Assembly: GCA_963701435.1 (NCBI GenBank)
Contig: CAVPAL010000036.1
Location: 186,001 to 250,000, forward strand
Origin: JAACFF01 sp963701435
Lineage (GTDB): Bacteria > Chloroflexota > Anaerolineae > Promineifilales > Promineifilaceae
Direction of reading: 5' to 3'
Length of the DNA stretch: 64,000 nucleotides
Made by a program: the position numbers and the translations under genes
Notes under the pieces: generated by a model
The model's input: only the letters and a program-made list of their open reading frames with translations
The model's database searches: none
What the model was told of the DNA's origin: nothing
Shown: piece after piece, positions 16,758 to 25,110 of the stretch
How positions within the stretch are numbered: position 1 is the stretch's first letter
How the letters are laid out: every line of letters begins with the position of its first letter

Positions 16758-18110
16758 TTAAGGGGGGGTCAGGGGCAAATAAATGCTGAAGGTGGTTCCC
16801 TGGTTGGGGGCAGAACTGGCCTGTATCGCGCCGCCATGGGCAATAACAATTGATTTGGCAATTGCCAGCCCCAGGCCGGATGATCCATCTTGCTGGCGGG
16901 ATTTGTCGCCACGGTAAAAACGGCTGAAAACATAGGGCAAATCTTGCGGCGCTATGCCGGAACCTGAATCGGTCACTTGCAAAAGCATATGGTCGGATTG
17001 GACAACGGCCGTTAACGTTACTGTACCGTCCGCCGGCGTAAAGCGTAGCGCATTGCCAACCAGGTTACCCAACACCTGGGTCATACGCTCCGGGTCCACA
17101 TCAATATCCGGCAAATCATCAGGCGCTTGCACGCTCAGGTTAATATCTTGTTCATTGGCCTGCTGCGCATGCGCCATAGCGGTGCGCTCCAACAGGGCGG
17201 CAGGGGCAACGGCGCGGCGCTGCAGCGGCAGTTCGCCCGCATCCGCCAATGAAAGCGTGCGCAAATCTTCAATCAGGTGATTCAGGTGCAGAGATTCTTT
17301 ATACATCACTGCATATACGTCCGGAGTTCCGGCCAATTTCCCATCCGCCAACGACTCGGTGTAGCCCAAAATCACGCTCAGCGGCGTGCGCAGATCGTGG
17401 GCAATGTCGGCCGTCATCTGACGCCGCTGGATATTGGCGCGATCCAGATCGCTGCTCATCTGGTTAAAGGAAAGCGTCAATTCGCCCAATTCGTCGGCGG
17501 TTTTTACCGGAACCTGGTAACCCAGTTCGCCTTGCGCCACGCGCTGCGTACCGGCCATCAACGCCTTGATCGGTCTTGTAATCGTGCGCGCCAGCAGCGC
17601 GCCCAGGACGAGCGCGAGCAAAGCGGCGCCGACTGCGCCCAAAAGGATAGCCTGCCACATCCGCGTGACAAATTCTTCTTCCGGGGCGGGGAATGGCGGC
17701 GAATACGGCCGTGTCCCAAACGCTGTAAACAACGCCCAACCAACCGTCTCACCGTCGACTTCAACAGGCGCTGCCTGCGCGAGCGCCTGTGGCGCCAATA
17801 CAGCGCCATGCGGTACGTCACGGCTGCCCAAAATCACCTCGCCGCGTGCATTAGCCAGGATTACCTGGCCGGGAGAGAGCGCGAAGCTACCCTGCTGAGC
17901 GCGCAGAACACGCAGAGACAAACCCTCCCAACTCCCATTTTGCGCATAGTACGCGTTAAGATGTTCAATAATTTCAGTCTGGTACCGATTTAATACCAGC
18001 TGATCGAACTCGCGCTGCGTCTGCCGCCCGACAACCAGGCCCACCAGAACGATACCGGCGAGTCCGACAAAGAGGAATGCGAGCGTGAGTTTGAGGGAAA
18101 GTGAACGCAT
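16758..18110 (-). CDS. Two-component sensor histidine kinase (450 aa)
   Basis: Two membrane helices (about residues 8-28 and 153-175) bracket a periplasmic-side domain of about 120 residues. A HAMP linker (about 174-228) follows, then the dimerisation/phosphoacceptor box with H238 in DIAHDLRTPLSVILGYTESL, the N-box around N353 (GNLVGNALRFTP) and G-boxes (DSGSGIAPQDLPYVFSRF, GSSGLGLAIAKS). The AHDLRTPL H-box and overall form resemble the BaeS/EnvZ-like HPK1 group. It is downstream of the response regulator with a 60-base gap, forming an operon. The sensed signal is not deducible, but the adjoining exporter suggests cell-envelope stress. Confidence 0.9.
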   Translation of the reverse strand: MRSLSLKLTLAFLFVGLAGIVLVGLVVGRQTQREFDQLVLNRYQTEIIEHLNAYYAQNGSWEGLSLRVLRAQQGSFALSPGQVILANARGEVILGSRDVPHGAVLAPQALAQAAPVEVDGETVGWALFTAFGTRPYSPPFPAPEEEFVTRMWQAILLGAVGAALLALVLGALLARTITRPIKALMAGTQRVAQGELGYQVPVKTADELGELTLSFNQMSSDLDRANIQRRQMTADIAHDLRTPLSVILGYTESLADGKLAGTPDVYAVMYKESLHLNHLIEDLRTLSLADAGELPLQRRAVAPAALLERTAMAHAQQANEQDINLSVQAPDDLPDIDVDPERMTQVLGNLVGNALRFTPADGTVTLTAVVQSDHMLLQVTDSGSGIAPQDLPYVFSRFYRGDKSRQQDGSSGLGLAIAKSIVIAHGGAIQASSAPNQGTTFSIYLPLTPP

Positions 18111-18170
18111 ATTTTCAATAAACAGTAGCCGGCAGGAAGCTGTACCAGTCAGTCTACTACTTACTCCATA

Positions 18171-18857
18171 CTAAATCTCCGCAGCAAATCGATACCCGAC
18201 GCCATAAACGGTTTCGACATAACGAGGATTACGCGGGTCAGGTTCAATTTTGGTGCGTAAGTTGCGAATGTGGACATCAATGGTGCGTTCGTACCCTTCA
18301 AACGCCGTGCCTTGTAACAAATCGAGCAAATCCATGCGCGTAAAGGCGCGGCCAGGATGGCCCATCAGCGCCGCCAGGAGATCAAACTCCGAGGGGGTGA
18401 GATCGATGTAATCGGCGCCAACTTTAACGAGACGGCCGTTACGGTCCAGCACAATATCCCTCACACGCAGCAGTTCAGCTTCAGGGACGCTTTTTCCGGC
18501 GCGGCGCAAAACAGCCCGGATACGCGCCGCCAGTTCACGCATGCTGAAAGGTTTGGTCACATAATCATCTGCACCCAGTTCCAGCCCCAGAACCTTATCA
18601 TTTTCTTCGACTTTGGCAGTCAAAATAATGGTAGGGGCCGCAGCTTCACGGCTGTAAACGCGCATAAATTCATACCCACCCATTTCCGGCATCATGAGGT
18701 CCAGCAAAACCAGGTCTGGCTTTTCTTCGCGCGCCAAAAACAGCGCTTCGCGGCCATCTTTAGCCGTAATAACCCGAAACCCTTCCTGCTGCAAGTAACT
18801 CTTAACCAGCGTCCGCAGGCTTTCTGTATCATCTACAACCAAAATCGTCTTCGCCAT
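18171..18857 (-). CDS. OmpR/PhoB-family response regulator (228 aa)
   Basis: The ATG at 18857 (MAKTILVVDD) matches the family's usual start; upstream in-frame codons would add a non-homologous leader containing the 18913 hairpin. The receiver domain has acidic residues D9/D10, phosphoacceptor D53 in VLLDLMMPEMGG and the conserved lysine in DYVTKPFSM. A winged-helix effector domain of the Trans_Reg_C type follows to the end (RTIDVHIRNLRTKIEPDPRN). It pairs with the kinase encoded next. A plausible target is the direct-repeat promoter at 16449-16489. Confidence 0.9.
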   Translation of the reverse strand: MAKTILVVDDTESLRTLVKSYLQQEGFRVITAKDGREALFLAREEKPDLVLLDLMMPEMGGYEFMRVYSREAAAPTIILTAKVEENDKVLGLELGADDYVTKPFSMRELAARIRAVLRRAGKSVPEAELLRVRDIVLDRNGRLVKVGADYIDLTPSEFDLLAALMGHPGRAFTRMDLLDLLQGTAFEGYERTIDVHIRNLRTKIEPDPRNPRYVETVYGVGYRFAAEI

Positions 18858-18912
18858 ATGGGGATTGTACCTCAGGGATATGAAGAAATCTTGCAGAGAA
18901 TATTCAGAAAAT

Positions 18913-18945
18913 GTTAAGAGCGCAGCTTGAAGCTGCGCTCTTAAC
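18913..18945 (-). terminator. Perfect 16-bp hairpin between exported-protein and regulator genes
   Basis: GTTAAGAGCGCAGCTT (18913-18928) and its exact reverse complement (18930-18945) leave a one-base centre. The minus-strand continuation (ATTTTCTG) is only moderately U-rich, so termination may be partial, allowing some read-through from the exported-protein gene into the two-component genes. Confidence 0.5.
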
Positions 18946-19021
18946 CACAAGTGGGCCGTAATTTATTTATTGTTTTGCAGCAGATGTCTGCCCACGCACA
19001 TCGACTGCAATCAGACATTTA

Positions 19022-19936
19022 TTAAATCGAGAGCTGGCTGTCAACCTGGGGCGCAGCATTGGTTCCCGGTTGTGGGAAACGGCCGTTTTCAAAACCACCA
19101 AATCCACCATGTCCACCATGCCCACCATGTCCACCAAATCCGCGCATTTGAGGCGCATCTTGCAGCAGGTCAGCCTGCGCCTGCGTTATCACGCCATCCT
19201 CAACCGCCTGCTGAATGGCGGCTTCATGCGCAGTTTGAAGCGCTGCGCCGATTTCCTCTGCGGTCAGACCGGACGCCTCTAGCAGTTCCGGCAGAGAAGT
19301 CCCAGCCTCACGCGCCGCCTGCAGCTCCTCAACGCTCATACCCAAAACATCCGCCATGAGGGCTTCACCGTCAATCACGTCTTTCAACGCCTGGCGCGCT
19401 TCCATCAGGTCAACTTGCTCCTGAGTAACCACGCCATCCGCCAGCGCCTGCGCCAGAGCCGCTTCTTTAGCGGCTTCCTTTGCCGTGTCCAGTTCTGCTA
19501 CGCTGATTCCCAGCGCGTCAGCCAACAGCGCATCATGGTCAATGGCAGTTTCAGCGCCGAAGCGGCCCATGTGGCCAAAGCCACGGAAACCGAGCTGTGA
19601 GCCGGACAATAACCAGTCGGCCTGCTCTTGAGTCAGCACACCCGCTTCCACGGCCTGTTCAAGGCCGGCAATGTGCGCTGTTTCTTGTGCAGCTTCTAAA
19701 TCTTCGACGCTAATACCAAGCGCATCGGCAAGATAGGTATTGCCTTCAGCGCGTATCGCGCCAGATTGACCTGAGCTATGAAAACCACGTTTGCCAAAAG
19801 GCAGCGTTAGGGCGAGGGCGTCGTTATCGGGAACGGCCGTATCCGGTTCCTGCGCCAGAATTGAGGCTGCGCCAATCGCCAGCACAAGGACTATTAAGCT
19901 GCCAATACCCATTATTTTAGTCCAATTACGTTTCAT
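19022..19936 (-). CDS. Exported repeat protein with Gly/His-rich tail (304 aa)
   Basis: An N-terminal signal sequence (residues 1-30, ending around SILAQE) is followed by three copies of a helical unit of about 45 residues: 'LADALGISVEDLEAAQE..' near 69, 'LADALGISVAELDTAKE..' near 139 and 'MADVLGMSVEELQAARE..' near 193. Each unit is followed by a 'GVxTQEQxDxL' helix. The units resemble DUF2680-type and CpxP/Spy-like stress chaperone helices. The C-terminus has 'GGHGGHGGHGGFGGF', a possible metal-binding tail. It lies just upstream of a two-component system and an ABC exporter on the same strand, which fits an envelope-stress module. AAAGGAGA precedes the ATG. Confidence 0.7.
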   Translation of the reverse strand: MKRNWTKIMGIGSLIVLVLAIGAASILAQEPDTAVPDNDALALTLPFGKRGFHSSGQSGAIRAEGNTYLADALGISVEDLEAAQETAHIAGLEQAVEAGVLTQEQADWLLSGSQLGFRGFGHMGRFGAETAIDHDALLADALGISVAELDTAKEAAKEAALAQALADGVVTQEQVDLMEARQALKDVIDGEALMADVLGMSVEELQAAREAGTSLPELLEASGLTAEEIGAALQTAHEAAIQQAVEDGVITQAQADLLQDAPQMRGFGGHGGHGGHGGFGGFENGRFPQPGTNAAPQVDSQLSI

Positions 19937-19955
19937 TAAAAATCTCCTTTACTTG

Positions 19956-19973
19956 ATGTTTGTCAACAAACAT
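19956..19973. promoter_or_regulatory. Inverted repeat ATGTTTGT-CA-ACAAACAT
   Basis: This perfect 8+8 bp inverted repeat lies 20 bases upstream of the start codon of the exported repeat protein, just before its ribosome binding site. It could be an operator or a leader hairpin; I see no second copy. Confidence 0.4.
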
Positions 19974-20011
19974 TTGCTGTTGTCTACAAACTCGTTATCC
20001 TAATTTCGTCA

Positions 20012-20025
20012 ACCGGCGCGCCGGT
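20012..20025. promoter_or_regulatory. GC-rich palindrome ACCGGCGCGCCGGT
   Basis: This perfect 14-bp palindrome, flanked by GTCA and CAAC, stands about 80 bases upstream of the exported-protein start. It is a candidate operator. The remaining gap to the glycosyltransferase start at 20398 holds nothing else I can support. Confidence 0.35.
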
Positions 20026-20397
20026 CAACTTCAATGCTCAAATAATAACGAAAAGTTGTTCAGAGATTGTTAAGAGCCAATTGGGAACTTATTTAGATCG
20101 CCGCCCGGCCGCTGATAACAATATTTTTGTCTCCCACTATAGGCACAGATGGCCCCATGACTATGCAATATATCTTGACATCCTGGCTAATATGGCGTAC
20201 TGTCAATTAAAATTAACGGTCAGTCATTTACAATCAAATCCAAATTTTTACCCGACATTGCCGCCTTCAAAACGCGTAAAACAACGGATGAATGGGGCCG
20301 ACAATCGCTCTGATCACAAAGCAACATAATTGACTGCCGCAAAGCGCCTTACATTCGCTGGATTTTGGGCTTCCAGCTCTTGGAGCAACCTTTGCCA

Positions 20398-22104
20398 ATG
20401 CGCACAGAATCATCCAACCCCAACAAAAAAGCACAAGCCGCAATTCTGCGCCTAATGCTGACACTGGGCTTGTTCGTGCTGATTATTATGCCGCGTCTGG
20501 GGGTGGTGGCTGAAACTGTTACCATCGACGAAGATAAGTGGCTGACGCGCTCAGCCAACTTCAGGTACGCGCTGCAAACTAAAAACTGGCGGGATACATA
20601 TCAAAAGGAGCATCCCGGTGTAACCGCTATGTGGGCAGGCGCATTGGGATTGTCGTATTTGTTACAGGATAGTCAGGTTCCCTTTGATCAAACATCTCAA
20701 CCCGATTTAATTCATTTGTTGCAAGCCAATGGGTATGCCCTGCTGGATGGATTGATCGCGGCGCGTGTGGTGATGGTCTTGTTTAATGGCCTGGTTTTGT
20801 TGTTGGCGTTTCTATATACGCAACGATTGTTGGGTACGGCCGTTGCCATAACCGCTATCTTGCTGATCGCTTTCAGTCCTTTCTATGCCGGCCACACACA
20901 CCTGCTGCACCTCGACGGCCTGGTTGGATCGCTTATGCTGCTTTCCATATTGGCTTTTGTGCACTATGTTAACGGCCGTCGCCGCTTCGATCTGGTTCTA
21001 TCTGGTATTGCCGCAGGCATGGCCTGTCTGACCAAGTCGACAGGATTTCTTCTGATTCCGATCATGACATTAATTGTGCTGCTGTTAGAAATCCTGCCCC
21101 TTCGTAATCACACCGCTTCCTGGCGGCCCACAGTGCGCGATAGTTTTTTCATGCTCGCTATTTGGGCATGCGTTAGTCTGGTCACATTTGTGATTTTGTG
21201 GCCGGCGATGTGGGTATCTCCGGGAGAAACATTGAAGCGTATGTTTACGGCCGTTGTTGACTACTCAAGTGGCGGCCATAGCAACCCGATCTTTTTTAAT
21301 GGAGAAATCTACGGGGTAGGTGAGCAAATTTCACGCCTGGCCAACTTTTACCCCATCACCTACCTGTGGCGCACCACGCCTGTAACTTTAGCGGGTCTTC
21401 TATTGACAACGATTGCCCTTATTAGAGGAAAGTTTCGTCCCAACACGGCTCAGCGACACACACTTGTGGCGCTCATTGTGAGTACGGCCATTATTTTCTT
21501 CTGGCTCAACCTGGGCAACAAGAAATTTGATCGTTACCTGCTGCCGGTTTACGGCCTCTTGGCGCTAATAGCTGCAATAGGGTGGGGCGCATTCGCAGCA
21601 TGGTTGCAGAATCATCGTCCAGTTAACTTCCCGCTGCGCCTGGGATGGATCGCCCTGCTTTTGGTCATTTTCATCCAGAGCATTTTTATGGTTCAAAGCT
21701 ACCCGTATTATTTAAGCTTTTACAATCCGCTCTTAGGCGGGTCATCAGAAGCGCCAAAGGTGATGATGATTGGTTGGGGGGAAGCTCTGGATGCCGCAGC
21801 AGAATATTTGAATGAAAAACCAGACGCCGCCTCCTTGAGCGTGGCAAGTTGGTACAGACCCAGCTTCGCATATTTTTTTGACGGGAAGAGTATTGATATT
21901 CCCAGTTTTCCTACGCCCGAACAAGAAGCAGAAATCGTGACTGCCGATTACATCGTGATCTATATTCACCAATGGCAGCGTAATCTGCCTTCTCAATTAC
22001 TCGCCGAATTGGAAGGGCAGATCCCCGAACATATCATCTGGTTTAATGGTCTGGAATATGCACGCATTTATTCGCTTTCAGGAAAAGGCCCAGACATTCG
22101 ATAA
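20398..22104 (+). CDS. GT-C membrane glycosyltransferase, GT39/PMT-like (568 aa)
   Basis: The start ATG at 20398 (MRTESSNPNK) has GGAG 12 bases upstream; the frame also opens at a TTG at 20365. A first membrane helix (about residues 17-37) is followed by an outside loop with acidic residues (VTIDEDKW), as in GT-C enzymes where Asp/Glu in the first loop are catalytic, and by about ten more membrane helices. Late in the protein a soluble-looking segment (residues about 440-560) precedes the end. The family transfers sugars from polyprenyl-phosphate donors to proteins or lipids on the outer face of the membrane. Donor and acceptor are unknown. Confidence 0.75.
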   Translation: MRTESSNPNKKAQAAILRLMLTLGLFVLIIMPRLGVVAETVTIDEDKWLTRSANFRYALQTKNWRDTYQKEHPGVTAMWAGALGLSYLLQDSQVPFDQTSQPDLIHLLQANGYALLDGLIAARVVMVLFNGLVLLLAFLYTQRLLGTAVAITAILLIAFSPFYAGHTHLLHLDGLVGSLMLLSILAFVHYVNGRRRFDLVLSGIAAGMACLTKSTGFLLIPIMTLIVLLLEILPLRNHTASWRPTVRDSFFMLAIWACVSLVTFVILWPAMWVSPGETLKRMFTAVVDYSSGGHSNPIFFNGEIYGVGEQISRLANFYPITYLWRTTPVTLAGLLLTTIALIRGKFRPNTAQRHTLVALIVSTAIIFFWLNLGNKKFDRYLLPVYGLLALIAAIGWGAFAAWLQNHRPVNFPLRLGWIALLLVIFIQSIFMVQSYPYYLSFYNPLLGGSSEAPKVMMIGWGEALDAAAEYLNEKPDAASLSVASWYRPSFAYFFDGKSIDIPSFPTPEQEAEIVTADYIVIYIHQWQRNLPSQLLAELEGQIPEHIIWFNGLEYARIYSLSGKGPDIR

Positions 22105-22191
22105 GTTTACATAACATTAAAGAGTCGAGACAATCATAGTCGGGTTTTTTCGGGCAAAGACAAATAAGTCCGCAAACCCGGTTTCGATATA

Positions 22192-22935
22192 CTATGGCTT
22201 CACAGACACGGCCGTTAAGCGGCGCGCGTGTTGGTCATAAACGCCACCCCGCAAACCATCATAAATCTTGACCGGCTCAAAGCCGACCGCTTCCAGCATC
22301 ATCTGAAGTTCAACGGCCGAATAAGTCCAGTGACTAAATTCATACATCTGGCGCTCGCCGCCGGCAATGACCGTCCACCGATTCTGCAACCGCCGCCAAT
22401 TATCTATGACCCGTCTTTCTTCCAATACGAGTACGCCGTCCTGCTCTTGCCAATCCCGTTCGCGAAAGGTACGCGCCAGAACTTCCTTGCCAGACATCTC
22501 AATGACAAACACGCCGCCGGGCCGCAGGGAGGCATAGACATTATGCAGCACCTTCATATTATCGGCCGCCTCCTCAAAGTAACCAAAGGTTGTAAAAAGG
22601 TTGATCGCCAGATCAAATCTTTCCGGGCTTACAAACTGGCGCATATCGCTCTGTACGAACTCCACGTCCAGGCCATCTTCTTTTGCTTTATCACCTGCCA
22701 GGCCTAAGAAGTAGGCTGTGCGATCAACGCCGGTCACGCGGCAACCACGCCGCGCCAGTTCCAGGGAATGACGGCCCGGGCCACAGCCAAGATCGAGAAC
22801 GGCCGTACCGGACGGGAGATCGACTAAGCCGGCAAGGAGATCAATTTCCTCGGCCGTGCCGCTCCAACGCTCCTCGGTGAAAATGAACGGGGCGAAGAGT
22901 TCCCAAAAAGAATCGTCATCATACCAAATTGTCAT
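22192..22935 (-). CDS. Class I SAM-dependent methyltransferase (247 aa)
   Basis: Motif I VLDLGCGPGRHSLEL near residues 46-60 and the acidic end of strand 2 (VTGVDRT) define a Rossmann-type methyltransferase. 'QSDMRQF' and 'FDLAINLFTTFGYF' correspond to motifs II and post II. The order and length match small-molecule methyltransferases of the Methyltransf_25/11 group. The substrate is not indicated. It converges on the glycosyltransferase gene, with 87 bases between stops. Confidence 0.85.
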   Translation of the reverse strand: MTIWYDDDSFWELFAPFIFTEERWSGTAEEIDLLAGLVDLPSGTAVLDLGCGPGRHSLELARRGCRVTGVDRTAYFLGLAGDKAKEDGLDVEFVQSDMRQFVSPERFDLAINLFTTFGYFEEAADNMKVLHNVYASLRPGGVFVIEMSGKEVLARTFRERDWQEQDGVLVLEERRVIDNWRRLQNRWTVIAGGERQMYEFSHWTYSAVELQMMLEAVGFEPVKIYDGLRGGVYDQHARRLTAVSVKP

Positions 22936-22948
22936 TTAGTCCTCCATT

Positions 22949-22990
22949 CAGGTAATTCACAACTTTTTGAACAAAATCAAAAGTGGGTTT
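22949..22990. repeat. Degenerate left end of the cloverleaf-type repeat
   Basis: AGGTAATTCACAA and the following TTTTTGAA match the left end of the copy at 62868. The partner arm is decayed (CAAAAGTGGG) and the right half is absent. It lies upstream of the methyltransferase gene. Confidence 0.45.
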
Positions 22991-23106
22991 GATATCTGTA
23001 GATTTTACACCTTCCTGGCAAGCCTGCATGCCTGACGAAAACGGAAACCAGACAATCACGGTTGGTTTTCCCAGAAAAATCCTCACCTACAGTTCAATTG
23101 ATGTCA

Positions 23107-23146
23107 AGTCCGGCAGCGAGTTTTCGCTGCCGGACTGTATTTTTCC
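23107..23146 (+). terminator. Rho-independent terminator without an obvious plus-strand gene
   Basis: AGTCCGGCAGCGA (23107-23119) and TCGCTGCCGGACT (23124-23136) form a perfect 13-bp stem with a 4-base loop, followed by GTATTTTTCC. No plus-strand gene ends nearby, since the preceding gene is on the other strand. The 22936-23293 gap contains this element and the degenerate repeat at 22949. Confidence 0.6.
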
Positions 23147-23293
23147 TTCTTAAGGTTCGCTTAAGGCAAAGACAATTTAGCTTTAAAGCCCTACGCCCCC
23201 TCCATCCCTTATGCTAAAGGTAACTTGTTTGAAATTAACGGCATGGCTTCGTAAAAACGAACCATCCCAAAGAATAAATTTTAAGGATTAATC

Positions 23294-23758
23294 ATGAAAA
23301 AAGTACTCATTAGTTTATTGGTAATTGTTGGTTTATTTTCGGCCGTGGCGGTCACAGGCGCGGCGCCGGCAGAAGCCGGCAAAATCGGCCCTTATGAAGG
23401 CGTATTTCACGGTACCGTCTACGCGCCTAACGGCAGCAAAGCGCCCCTGTCCCTCGACCTGACCCATCGTGGCAGCGCCGTTGAAGGCACGGTTTATATC
23501 GGTAATGGCTTGAGCATTGACGCCGGCATTTGTGGTTCAGCCGCCCTGCCCGCCAGCACCGTGTTTGCTTCCGGCCAGACATCAGCCTCAAACCCACGCT
23601 ATCTGGAAGCCAGATCGTCCTTTAACGTCAGCGACATTCAGGTAACCGTTGATTTAGAAAGTATTGTTCAGGGTGACAAACTCAGCACCGAAGCCAAAAT
23701 TGATTTACCCTGGATTTGCGGCGGTGACCCGGTTTTGACCGGCACATTATTTAGGTAA
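23294..23758 (+). CDS. Secreted hypothetical protein (154 aa)
   Basis: A clear signal peptide spans residues 1-28 (hydrophobic core LISLLVIVGLFSAVAVTGA, cleavage probably after PAEA). The mature part is about 125 residues, probably a beta-sandwich, with two cysteines (SIDAGICGSA and LPWICGGD) that could pair. I recognise no family. AAGGA stands before the ATG. The last two codons and stop (TTT AGG TAA) are supplied by the left end of a cloverleaf-type repeat, so the C-terminus may have been altered by insertion of that element. Confidence 0.7.
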   Translation: MKKVLISLLVIVGLFSAVAVTGAAPAEAGKIGPYEGVFHGTVYAPNGSKAPLSLDLTHRGSAVEGTVYIGNGLSIDAGICGSAALPASTVFASGQTSASNPRYLEARSSFNVSDIQVTVDLESIVQGDKLSTEAKIDLPWICGGDPVLTGTLFR

Positions 23759-23868
23759 TCGGCAACAATATTTCAAAATTAGAATCGCTTTAGACGTTGC
23801 CGATTCCTCAAGGAAACCGCAGTTCAAGTCCTTTGGGATTTCCGAATAGCTTCTGCGGTTTACCTAAA
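23750..23868. repeat. Cloverleaf-type intergenic repeat, full copy
   Basis: The ends TTTAGGTAA (23750-23758) and TTACCTAAA (23860-23868) are complementary. Inside are hairpin A (AATCGGCAAC / GTTGCCGATT), TTCCTCAAGGAA, and hairpin B (AAACCGCAG / CTGCGGTTT). All arms pair perfectly. The element overlaps the stop codon of the secreted-protein gene. Confidence 0.85.
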
Positions 23869-23926
23869 GCGTAAACACTTCCTGGAAGCTGAACTGCCGC
23901 AAACTAGTACCTCAACTTTATGATTT

Positions 23927-23960
23927 TGAGGAGTCCGTATTCTCAAATGCGGACTCCTCA
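23927..23960. repeat. Hairpin TGAGGAGTCCG/CGGACTCCTCA
   Basis: A perfect 11-bp stem with a 12-base loop containing TCTCAAATG. Its GAGGAGT ... ACTCCTC arms and loop resemble the REP hairpins near the transposase at 41191. It lies 64 bases before the moxR start and might also end transcription from the secreted-protein gene. Confidence 0.5.
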
Positions 23961-24024
23961 TGTTTAGAAAGTTACAGTACTGGCCGGGCAACAAGCTTCC
24001 GGAAAAATTTAAAGGAGACAACTC

Positions 24025-25020
24025 ATGTTAAATATGACATCCATTCGCGATCTGAACACACAAGTAAAAGATGAAGCTGTTTTTATTCAAGATTTGTTAG
24101 CAGAAATCAACAAAGTGATGGTTGGTCAGGAACAACTCGTCGAACGCGTCCTGATCGCTTTATTGGCCGACGGCCATATCCTGCTTGAGGGTGTGCCGGG
24201 CCTGGCCAAAACCTTGCTCATTAAAACCACAGCCGAGGCGATCCAATCTGAGTTCTCGCGGATTCAGTTTACGCCCGACTTGCTGCCAGCCGACCTGATT
24301 GGCACGCAAATTTACAACCCGCGCACCAGCGAGTTCAGCGTCCATCAGGGTCCGCTCTTTGCTAACCTGGTTCTGGCCGACGAAATCAACCGCGCCCCCG
24401 CCAAAGTGCAAAGCGCGCTGCTGGAAGCGATGCAAGAACGCCAGATCACGATTGGGGACATCACCTACAAAATGGATGATTTATTCCTGGTAATGGCGAC
24501 TCAGAACCCGATCGAGCAGGAAGGCACCTACCCGCTGCCGGAGGCGCAGGTAGACCGTTTTATGCTCAAGGTGAAGGTAGATTATCCCAACCGCGCCGAA
24601 GAGCGAATCATTATTGACCGCATGACGGCCGTTTCCCTGCCGGCAATTAACCCGGTCGTCCGTCCAGAAGATATTTTGCGCGCGCGCGACCTGGTGCGCC
24701 AAATTTATGTGGACGACAAAATCAAGGAATATGTGCTGGATTTGGTCTTAACCACGCGCAACCCCGGCAACAATGGCCTCAGCGATTTGCGCAACTTGAT
24801 CGATTTTGGCGCTTCGCCGCGCGCAAGCATCAACTTGATCATTGCGGCGCGCGCGCACGCTTTCTTGAAAGGACGTGGATTTGTAACGCCCGAAGATATC
24901 AAACAGCTTGCGCCCGATGTTCTGCGGCATCGCATCATTACGACATACGAGGCGGAAGCCGAAAACATTACCAGTGACCAGATTGTGCAGCGCATCTTAG
25001 ATCACACGGATGTACCGTAA
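24025..25020 (+). CDS. MoxR-family AAA+ ATPase (331 aa)
   Basis: Walker A is GVPGLAKT near residue 55, in the GLAK form typical of MoxR, and Walker B is LVLADEINRAP near 115. The arginine-bearing 'LPEAQVDRFMLKV' and the C-terminal lid domain follow. MoxR ATPases act as chaperones that assemble or activate partner proteins with von Willebrand factor A domains; such partners are encoded directly downstream. A strong AAGGAG precedes the ATG. It starts a nine-gene plus-strand operon running to 33316. The 90 bases to the next gene contain a short imperfect inverted repeat. Confidence 0.93.
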   Translation: MLNMTSIRDLNTQVKDEAVFIQDLLAEINKVMVGQEQLVERVLIALLADGHILLEGVPGLAKTLLIKTTAEAIQSEFSRIQFTPDLLPADLIGTQIYNPRTSEFSVHQGPLFANLVLADEINRAPAKVQSALLEAMQERQITIGDITYKMDDLFLVMATQNPIEQEGTYPLPEAQVDRFMLKVKVDYPNRAEERIIIDRMTAVSLPAINPVVRPEDILRARDLVRQIYVDDKIKEYVLDLVLTTRNPGNNGLSDLRNLIDFGASPRASINLIIAARAHAFLKGRGFVTPEDIKQLAPDVLRHRIITTYEAEAENITSDQIVQRILDHTDVP

Positions 25021-25110
25021 GAAATATGAAGTGAGAAGTATGCGGTAAGCAGGAATGGTCAAACGACGCTCCTTAACCTTTACTTCATACTCCTTACCCC
25101 AGGGGTTGTT

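Noticed and set aside
19085..19140. CCACCATGTCC minisatellite
   Set aside because: It is the in-frame coding sequence of the GGH tail of the exported protein; no expansion beyond the reading frame is seen.
20081..20329. Small plus-strand open frame (82 codons) before the glycosyltransferase gene
   Set aside because: It has no ribosome binding site, no similarity I recognise, and lies in what looks like the upstream region of two divergent genes.
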